DNA of 47,430 nucleotides from Lactiplantibacillus fabifermentans DSM 21115 (lineage in GTDB: Bacteria; Bacillota; Bacilli; Lactobacillales; Lactobacillaceae), in assembly GCF_000498955.2 (NCBI RefSeq), contig NZ_AYGX02000175.1, forward strand, positions 1-47,430, in the 5' to 3' direction. The notes under the pieces were generated by a model, which ran no database searches, was not told where the DNA came from, and worked only from the letters and a program-made list of their open reading frames with translations. A program made the position numbers and the translations under genes. Positions 42,472 to 47,430 of the stretch are shown here, one piece after another; position 1 is the first letter of the stretch, and each line of letters begins with the position of its first letter.

Positions 42472-43425
42472 ATGGCAATCTTTTTACATAGTATTCAAGG
42501 GGTCGTCATCATTATTGTGATGATTGCGCTCGGTTATTTACTGGCCGCGTGGGGCTGGTTTAATGAAGATTCCACTAAATTAATTGCCCGCTTAGTCACG
42601 CAAATTGCCTTACCCGCGTACATGATCGTGACGATTACGAAAAATTTCACCGCGGAAAAATTATTAGCGACTTTGCCGGGGTTGCGGTATCCCGTTTTAA
42701 ATATGGCCATCTTGTTTGGGCTGTCATTTGGCGTGATGCGGGCGTTAAATATCAAAAAAACGCATCGCGGCTTATTTTCATCGATGTTCTTAAATTCCAA
42801 TACCGTCTTTATTGGGCTACCGGTCAATGAAGCCTTATTTGGCAACAGCGCGTTGCCATACGTGTTGGTGTACTACATGGCGAATACCACGATTTTTTGG
42901 ACGTTAGGCGTCTACCTGATTCAGCGTGATGGGGTCGGCGAAGCCAAGTTCGACTTGAAACAAACGTTGAAAAAAATCTTCTCGCCACCATTGTTAGGTT
43001 TCATGATTGGGGTCGTCTTGGTCTTAGTCCACTTCCAGTTACCGACGTTTTTAGCACAAGATTTCACCTATATCGGGGGCTTAACGGTCCCGTTGTCGAT
43101 GATCTTTATTGGGATTTCGATGCATAACGCCGGGCTTAGCAGCATGCGCTTTGACTGTGACAGTATTGGAATTTTGCTTGGTCGCTTTATCTTTGCGCCG
43201 GTCTTAATGACCTTGATATTAATGCCAATGTCGATGCCAGTGGAAATGAAACAAGTTTTCATCTTGCAATCGGCAATGCCCGTCATGACGAATGCGCCGG
43301 TGGTTGCCAAACTATATGGCGCCGATGCGGATTATGCCGCGGTTATGGTCACGGAAACGACGTTACTCAGTTTGATCGTGATTCCGATTTTAATGATGAT
43401 CGTGCAGACCAATCTTATTCATTAA
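42472..43425 (+). CDS. AEC-family transporter (auxin efflux carrier fold)
   Basis: A 317-aa membrane protein with ten predicted TM helices in two halves. Seen: ALGYLLAAWGWFNEDSTKLIARLVTQIALP at the N-terminus and NSNTVFIGLPVNEALFG, a family signature around the unwound helix, plus QSAMPVMTNAPVVAKLYGAD in the second half. Some relatives in lactic acid bacteria carry malate or other organic acids; the substrate is not readable here. AAGGAG lies 9 nt before the ATG. Single gene. Confidence 0.88.
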   Translation: MAIFLHSIQGVVIIIVMIALGYLLAAWGWFNEDSTKLIARLVTQIALPAYMIVTITKNFTAEKLLATLPGLRYPVLNMAILFGLSFGVMRALNIKKTHRGLFSSMFLNSNTVFIGLPVNEALFGNSALPYVLVYYMANTTIFWTLGVYLIQRDGVGEAKFDLKQTLKKIFSPPLLGFMIGVVLVLVHFQLPTFLAQDFTYIGGLTVPLSMIFIGISMHNAGLSSMRFDCDSIGILLGRFIFAPVLMTLILMPMSMPVEMKQVFILQSAMPVMTNAPVVAKLYGADADYAAVMVTETTLLSLIVIPILMMIVQTNLIH

Positions 43426-43426
43426 T

Positions 43427-43456
43427 TTGAAAGTTGACTGAAAATGGTGCTATACT
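43427..43456 (+). promoter_or_regulatory. Promoter of the EamA transporter gene
   Basis: TTGAAA (43427-43432), 18 bp, extended -10 TGCTATACT (43448-43456). Confidence 0.6.
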
Positions 43457-43510
43457 AAAAAGCGTTGACTATTAAATTTTTATTATTTTTAAAAAGGAAG
43501 CGAACGTTTC

Positions 43511-44545
43511 GTGAAGAAAGCATATCTTTACATTGCAATCTCAACATTGATGTTTAGTTCGATGGAAATTGCTCTAAAGATGGCCGGCAGCGCATTTAAT
43601 CCGATTCAACTTAATTTAATTCGGTTTTTCATTGGTGGGGTCGTCTTATTACCATTTGCCCTCAACGCCTTGAAACAAACTGGTCGTAAATTGGTTGGGG
43701 CTGACTGGCGTTTATTCGCCGTCACCGGTCTTGTCTGTGTCATTATCAGTATGTCACTGTACCAATTAGCGATTACCGTCGACCAAGCGTCGACCGTCGC
43801 CGTATTATTTAGCTGTAATCCAGTTTTTGCACTGATCTTTTCTTATTTGATTCTCCATGAACGGATGGGGCGTTCTAACTTAATTTCCGTGGTCATCTCG
43901 GTGATTGGGTTATTAATTATTGTGAACCCCGCGCATTTAACGAACGGCTTAGGTTTAGTTTTAGCCATTTCATCAGCGATTACTTTTGGGTTATATAGTA
44001 TCGTTTCGCGGTATGGTTCGGTGAAACGGGGACTCAACGGCTTGACCATGACGTGTTTCACGTTCTTTGCGGGGGCCGCTGAATTATTAGTGATTGCGTG
44101 GATTTCGAAGATTCCCGCAGTCGCGAACGGCTTAACGGCGGTTGGCATGCGTCAATTTGCCGCCATTCCAATTTTAACGAATATTAGTATGCAATATTTC
44201 TGGTTATTATTTTTCATCGGCGTCTGTGTCACGGGTGGGGGCTTTGCCTTTTACTTCTTGGCCATGGAACAAACCGATGTTTCGACTGCTTCATTAGTGT
44301 TCTTTATCAAACCAGGGTTGGCGCCAATTTTAGCGGCCTTGATTTTACAAGAAAAGATTTTGCCAACGACGATTATCGGGATTATCGTTATCTTGATTGG
44401 GTCCGTTGTGACCTTCGTTGGGAATCGCTTCCGTGAACGTGGCAATGCCATGGGTGCTGAAGTCACTCCTGAGGCTGAAACAAAAGCGGCAGTCCATGAA
44501 AAGATGGCCACACATTCCAATGCAATTTCTGAACAAGAAGATTAA
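43511..44545 (+). CDS. EamA/DMT-family transporter
   Basis: A 344-aa drug/metabolite transporter superfamily protein with ten TM helices as two EamA repeats (first LYIAISTLMFSSMEIALKM, second GLVLAISSAITFGLYSIVSR). It exports or imports small metabolites; substrate unknown. The start is GTG 43511 with AAGGAAG upstream. The soluble Glu/Ala-rich C-terminal tail (EVTPEAETKAAVHEK) is longer than usual for the family. A terminator follows. Confidence 0.88.
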   Translation: MKKAYLYIAISTLMFSSMEIALKMAGSAFNPIQLNLIRFFIGGVVLLPFALNALKQTGRKLVGADWRLFAVTGLVCVIISMSLYQLAITVDQASTVAVLFSCNPVFALIFSYLILHERMGRSNLISVVISVIGLLIIVNPAHLTNGLGLVLAISSAITFGLYSIVSRYGSVKRGLNGLTMTCFTFFAGAAELLVIAWISKIPAVANGLTAVGMRQFAAIPILTNISMQYFWLLFFIGVCVTGGGFAFYFLAMEQTDVSTASLVFFIKPGLAPILAALILQEKILPTTIIGIIVILIGSVVTFVGNRFRERGNAMGAEVTPEAETKAAVHEKMATHSNAISEQED

Positions 44546-44576
44546 TTAAAAACTAGTTGCGACTTAACTCGGACGT

Positions 44577-44620
44577 AGCCACTGGAGAAGACCTCAAGTT
44601 TCTCGAGTGGCTTTTATTTT
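44577..44620 (+). terminator. Terminator after the EamA gene
   Basis: AGCCACT and GAGAA pair with TTCTC and AGTGGCT, followed by TTTATTTT. Confidence 0.82.
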
Positions 44621-44631
44621 GGTAAACAGTC

Positions 44632-44661
44632 TTGCGTTCGGCTAGTAAAATCGATTATTAT
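44632..44661 (+). promoter_or_regulatory. Putative promoter of the phosphoglycerate mutase gene
   Basis: TTGCGT (44632-44637), 18 bp, TATTAT (44656-44661). Confidence 0.5.
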
Positions 44662-44693
44662 AAGGCTATTGAAGGCACAGGTGGAGAGAATTT

Positions 44694-45371
44694 ATGACAG
44701 AATTGGTAATTGTACGACACGGTGAAAGTACCGCCAATCGCGATAATACGTATACCGGCTGGAGTGATGTCCCCTTAACGGATGTCGGAGTGGCCCAAGC
44801 CCAACACGCGGGTAAACGGTTGCGCGAAGCGGGAATTACATTCGATGCAGTGCATACATCGGTGTTAAAACGGGCCATCGTTACGGCCAACATTATTTTA
44901 AATGAAATCGACCAGCTCTGGTTACCCGAATACAAAACGTGGCGACTAAACGAGCGCCATTATGGGGCCTTACGTGGCCAAAATAAGGATGAAACGCGCC
45001 GGTTATACGGTAAAGCCCAAGTTCAGCAGTGGCGGCGGAGTTTTTATACGGTCCCGCCATTATTGGACCCCAGTGAATTAAGCAATGACCGCCGTTATAC
45101 GAAGTACGGTCCAGCCGTCGAACCGCGCGCAGAAAGCTTGAAAATGGCGTACGATCGCATCATGCCGTATTGGATTGATGTAGTTGCGCCCCAACTACTT
45201 GCAGGGCACAATCAACTGATTGTGGCACATGGCAGTACGTTGCGAGCGCTCATCAAATATTTGGAACACATCAGTGATGCCGGTATCGACGGCGTAGAAG
45301 TCGCCAACGGGGTTCCGATTCGGTATCGGTTGGACGACCAACTCCGCGTGATTGGTAAAGATGAACTGTAA
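44694..45371 (+). CDS. gpmA: 2,3-bisphosphoglycerate-dependent phosphoglycerate mutase
   Basis: Interconverts 3- and 2-phosphoglycerate in glycolysis. In 225 aa the full dPGM set is present: [19 protein letters not shown] with the phospho-His, [11 protein letters not shown], the [11 protein letters not shown] loop with the catalytic Glu, [10 protein letters not shown] and [10 protein letters not shown]. The [11 protein letters not shown] block differs from the usual GLNKAET, and HGS replaces HGN, so this may be a secondary paralogue. GGAGAG precedes the ATG. Structured repeat E starts 19 bp after its stop, and the terminator follows that repeat. Confidence 0.88.
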   Translation: MTELVIVRHGESTANRDNTYTGWSDVPLTDVGVAQAQHAGKRLREAGITFDAVHTSVLKRAIVTANIILNEIDQLWLPEYKTWRLNERHYGALRGQNKDETRRLYGKAQVQQWRRSFYTVPPLLDPSELSNDRRYTKYGPAVEPRAESLKMAYDRIMPYWIDVVAPQLLAGHNQLIVAHGSTLRALIKYLEHISDAGIDGVEVANGVPIRYRLDDQLRVIGKDEL

Positions 45372-45389
45372 GTGCTGGTGATGCTTGCC

Positions 45390-45573
45390 GTTGTGGGTCA
45401 GCGGTAATTCCAGCCGCCGTGGCGACCGGTCCGAGCCAAAGAGCGGTCTCGGACCTCACTTTGAAGCTTGGCACAGCCCACCAATCTTCAAAGATGTCGG
45501 TGGTGTAAGCGCGACAAAGAGCGTCGAGCTAACGCCACTTGCACGGCAGCTTCCATTACCACTGACCCACAAC
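45390..45573 (+). repeat. Three-hairpin structured repeat, copy E
   Basis: The closing stem includes GTTGTGGGTCAG with CTGACCCACAAC, GGTAAT with ATTACC, and GCCGTG with CACGGC, keeping the TCC/TCC internal loop. Hairpin 1 is a perfect GGTCCGAG with CTCGGACC, loop CCAAAGAGCGGT. Hairpin 2 is TTTGAAG with CTTCAAA. The junction reads GATGTCG. Hairpin 3 is GTGGTGTAAGCGCGAC with GTCGAGCTAACGCCAC, again with the A-A mismatch. Confidence 0.85.
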
Positions 45574-45593
45574 TAAATTGATTGATTATTAAA

Positions 45594-45637
45594 CACAACG
45601 CTTCACGACTAATTGCCGTGATGTGTTGTGCTTTTTT
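45594..45637 (+). terminator. Terminator of the gpmA transcript
   Basis: CACAAC and TCACG pair with CGTGA and GTTGTG, followed by six T. It comes after repeat E, so repeat E is in the 3' UTR. Confidence 0.82.
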
Positions 45638-45757
45638 AGTTGATTTGCCATAGAAGCCCAAGCATTACCCGGCGACTGTGCATTGGTTAAAGGCATTACT
45701 CGACACTAAGAATTCATCAAAATTTGCCAGCTGGTCGTGTTTATTATTTGTATTGTT

Positions 45758-45795
45758 TACACTTGTAATTTAGTTAGTTGTCGTTTACAATTGTA
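45758..45795 (+). promoter_or_regulatory. Promoter with two CopY-type boxes
   Basis: TACACTTGTA (45758-45767) and TACAATTGTA (45786-45795) both fit the cop box TACANNTGTA. They overlap the -35 (TTGTAA, 45763-45768) and the -10 (TACAAT, 45786-45791) of a 17-bp-spaced promoter. A CopY repressor bound here would block transcription until copper rises. Confidence 0.88.
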
Positions 45796-45829
45796 GTCAA
45801 AATTAATTGGATGAACGGGGGACCGGGGG

Positions 45830-47290
45830 ATGAAATTAAAACAGTGGGGATTAATTGGATTGTTGGGAATTGGTCTGGTGGGTCTAGGGGTTAGCTATGG
45901 GCACCTGACTAATCGGACGCCCAGTCAGGGGATGATGGGCGGTCAAATGATGGGCAACATGGGGTCGACGGCTACGACCGCCACTACCGCAAAAACGGCG
46001 GCTCATCAACTAGCCTTACCACCGCTATTGAAGCCAACTAGTGCGAGCAAGACTAAAGTTGCGTATACGCTAACGGCTCAAACCGGCGCCCTCGCGCTGA
46101 AAAAAGGGGCTAAAACGGCGACGCTTGGCTATAATGGCAATTATTTAGGCCCCGTTTTGCGGGTTAAGCGGGGGCAAATTTTACAAGTGACGACGAAAAA
46201 TAAACTGAAACAAGCCACGAGTTTTCATTGGCACGGCGCTATTTTACCTGGAAATGTCGACGGAGGTCCTGGACAAAGTGTGGCGGCTGGCCAGCAAAAA
46301 ACGATTGCGTTTAAAGTCAGCCAATCCGCCGCCACCTTGTGGTATCATCCCCACGCCATGGGGAGTACCGCTAAACAAGTTTATCAAGGATTAGCGGGCT
46401 TGATTTATGTGCAAGACGCGGTTAGCCAAAAGTTGAACTTGCCGGATAAGTATGGCGTGGATGATTTTCCAGTTGTCATCCAAGACCGTAATTTCACGGC
46501 CAATAATCAGTTCGACTATGCCGCTGACCATCAAAATGACGGTACGACTGGCAAGACGTTACTCATCAATGGCACCTTGAATCCGTATATCAAAGTGACT
46601 ACTAAATTAGTGCGATTACGGTTCGTGAATGGCTCGAATGCGCGCAACTATCGCTTAACGCTGTCGAATGGTCAGGCGATGCACCAAATTGCGACGGATG
46701 GGGGCTTACTTGCTAAGCCGGTTGCGGTTAAAACGTTGAAACTAGCACCCGGCGAACGGGCCGAGGTCGTCATTGATACGAGCAAGCTGACGAGTCAGGT
46801 GACAGTTAAAAATGGTCAGCAGCGTGTCTTAGCGTTACGACTAGCTAGTAACCGTCGACAACAAGGCACGCTGCCCAACGAATTAACGACTTTACCGACT
46901 GTTGACACGACGAATGCCCAGCACCAAACGTTATCATTCAGTGGAATGGGGTCGATGGTCAGCATTAATCACCAACAATATGATCCAAGCCGCGTTAATC
47001 TGACCGCTAAGCAGGGCCAAAATCAAGTTTGGACGTTAAAAAATACCGGCACAATGATGGGCAACGAAATCCATCCGTTCCATTTGCATGGTGTTCAGTT
47101 TCGCATTCTAAGCATTAACGGCCAAACGCCACCCGCTAATCTACGTGGCTACAAAGATACGGTGGCTTTAACTCCGGGGAGTACTGTCAAGATTGCCTTC
47201 AAGTTCCAAGACCGGGGGACGTATGTGTATCATTGTCATAATTTGGAGCATGAAGAAAACGGCATGATGGGCCAGATTAAGGTTAGCTGA
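45830..47290 (+). CDS. Multicopper oxidase (laccase/CueO-like)
   Basis: Oxidises substrates (cuprous ions, phenols or amines in relatives) with reduction of O2 to water outside the membrane. The 486-aa product has an N-terminal signal or anchor helix (residues about 6-24), a Met-rich stretch (MMGGQMMGNMG), and all four copper-ligand segments: HWHG (about 133), WYHPHA (about 171), HPFHLHG (about 414) and YHCHNLEHEENGM (about 467). The ribosome site is GGGGG before ATG 45830. Two cop boxes in the promoter tie it to copper control, so copper tolerance is the simplest role. Confidence 0.93.
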   Translation: MKLKQWGLIGLLGIGLVGLGVSYGHLTNRTPSQGMMGGQMMGNMGSTATTATTAKTAAHQLALPPLLKPTSASKTKVAYTLTAQTGALALKKGAKTATLGYNGNYLGPVLRVKRGQILQVTTKNKLKQATSFHWHGAILPGNVDGGPGQSVAAGQQKTIAFKVSQSAATLWYHPHAMGSTAKQVYQGLAGLIYVQDAVSQKLNLPDKYGVDDFPVVIQDRNFTANNQFDYAADHQNDGTTGKTLLINGTLNPYIKVTTKLVRLRFVNGSNARNYRLTLSNGQAMHQIATDGGLLAKPVAVKTLKLAPGERAEVVIDTSKLTSQVTVKNGQQRVLALRLASNRRQQGTLPNELTTLPTVDTTNAQHQTLSFSGMGSMVSINHQQYDPSRVNLTAKQGQNQVWTLKNTGTMMGNEIHPFHLHGVQFRILSINGQTPPANLRGYKDTVALTPGSTVKIAFKFQDRGTYVYHCHNLEHEENGMMGQIKVS

Positions 47291-47307
47291 CCTAGCTAGT
47301 GGCGGAT

Positions 47308-47430
47308 GGCCGCAATTGGCTGACCGTAATTCCACCGTCCTGGGACCGGCCCAAGCCTGAGAAGCGGTCTTGGCCCTCGCTTTTGAGCCTGAAACCCAAG
47401 TCTCAAAAGGCGTCCGTGGTGTAAACGGCC
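47308..47430 (+). repeat. Three-hairpin structured repeat, copy F (cut by window edge)
   Basis: The 5' half is present: TGACCGTAATTCC (as in copy A), hairpin 1 GGCCCAAG with CTTGGCCC (7 of 8), loop CCTGAGAAGCGGT, hairpin 2 TTTTGAG with CTCAAAA, then GGCGTCC and the first strand of hairpin 3. The window ends inside hairpin 3. It begins 17 bp after the multicopper oxidase stop. Confidence 0.8.

Overview
The window looks like chromosomal DNA of a lactic acid bacterium of the Lactiplantibacillus plantarum group. The evidence is the gene order (mannose PTS, a LevR-type activator, orphan EIIA/EIIB, then fabH-accBCDA), low-GC Gram-positive signals (strong AGGAGG ribosome sites, TTGACA/TATAAT promoters, intrinsic terminators) and the protein families. 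This is inference from recall of gene families; no database search was run. There is no insertion sequence, prophage, CRISPR array or rRNA.

Layout. 1-3340: tRNA-Asn (cut by the window edge), tRNA-Thr, a di/tripeptide transporter, a metallophosphoesterase, tRNA-Tyr and tRNA-Gln. 3550-8350: a minus-strand ABC exporter pair, an unrecognised membrane protein, and pnuC. 8446-13590: a candidate small RNA, an atypical histidine phosphatase, proC, a tandem structured repeat, nagA-nagR under a NagR-like operator, and tagA. 13647-19420: the NAD salvage pair pncB-nadE, then a manganese (yybP-ykoY) riboswitch that controls a P-type metal ATPase. 19479-25450: a small helical protein, tex-sprT, hom-thrB and tRNA-Leu. 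25790-27824: a secreted basic protein, a second candidate small RNA built of three tandem hairpins, and a secreted C39-like peptidase. 27886-35509: a sigma-54-controlled mannose PTS operon, manO, the sigma-54 activator LevR/ManR, and an orphan EIIA/EIIB pair with its own sigma-54 promoter. 35592-39915: fabH-accB-accC-accD-accA. 39916-47430: structured repeats, an LCP-family protein, an AEC and an EamA transporter, a phosphoglycerate mutase, and a multicopper oxidase behind two CopY-type boxes.

How the parts work together. Three physiological themes stand out: sugar uptake and its control (mannose PTS, LevR, a cre site, NagA/NagR), cofactor and precursor supply (pnuC, pncB-nadE, malonyl-CoA and FabH, hom-thrB), and metal handling (Mn riboswitch plus P-type ATPase, copper-box multicopper oxidase).

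The most unusual content is non-coding. A family of about 165-190 bp elements occurs seven times (16063, 19923, 39922, 40221, 40776, 45390, 47308). Each folds, on paper, as a closing stem around three hairpins. The stems covary between copies, while loop and junction motifs are kept. All seven lie downstream of a gene's 3' end, in the same orientation as that gene. I do not recognise this element from memory.
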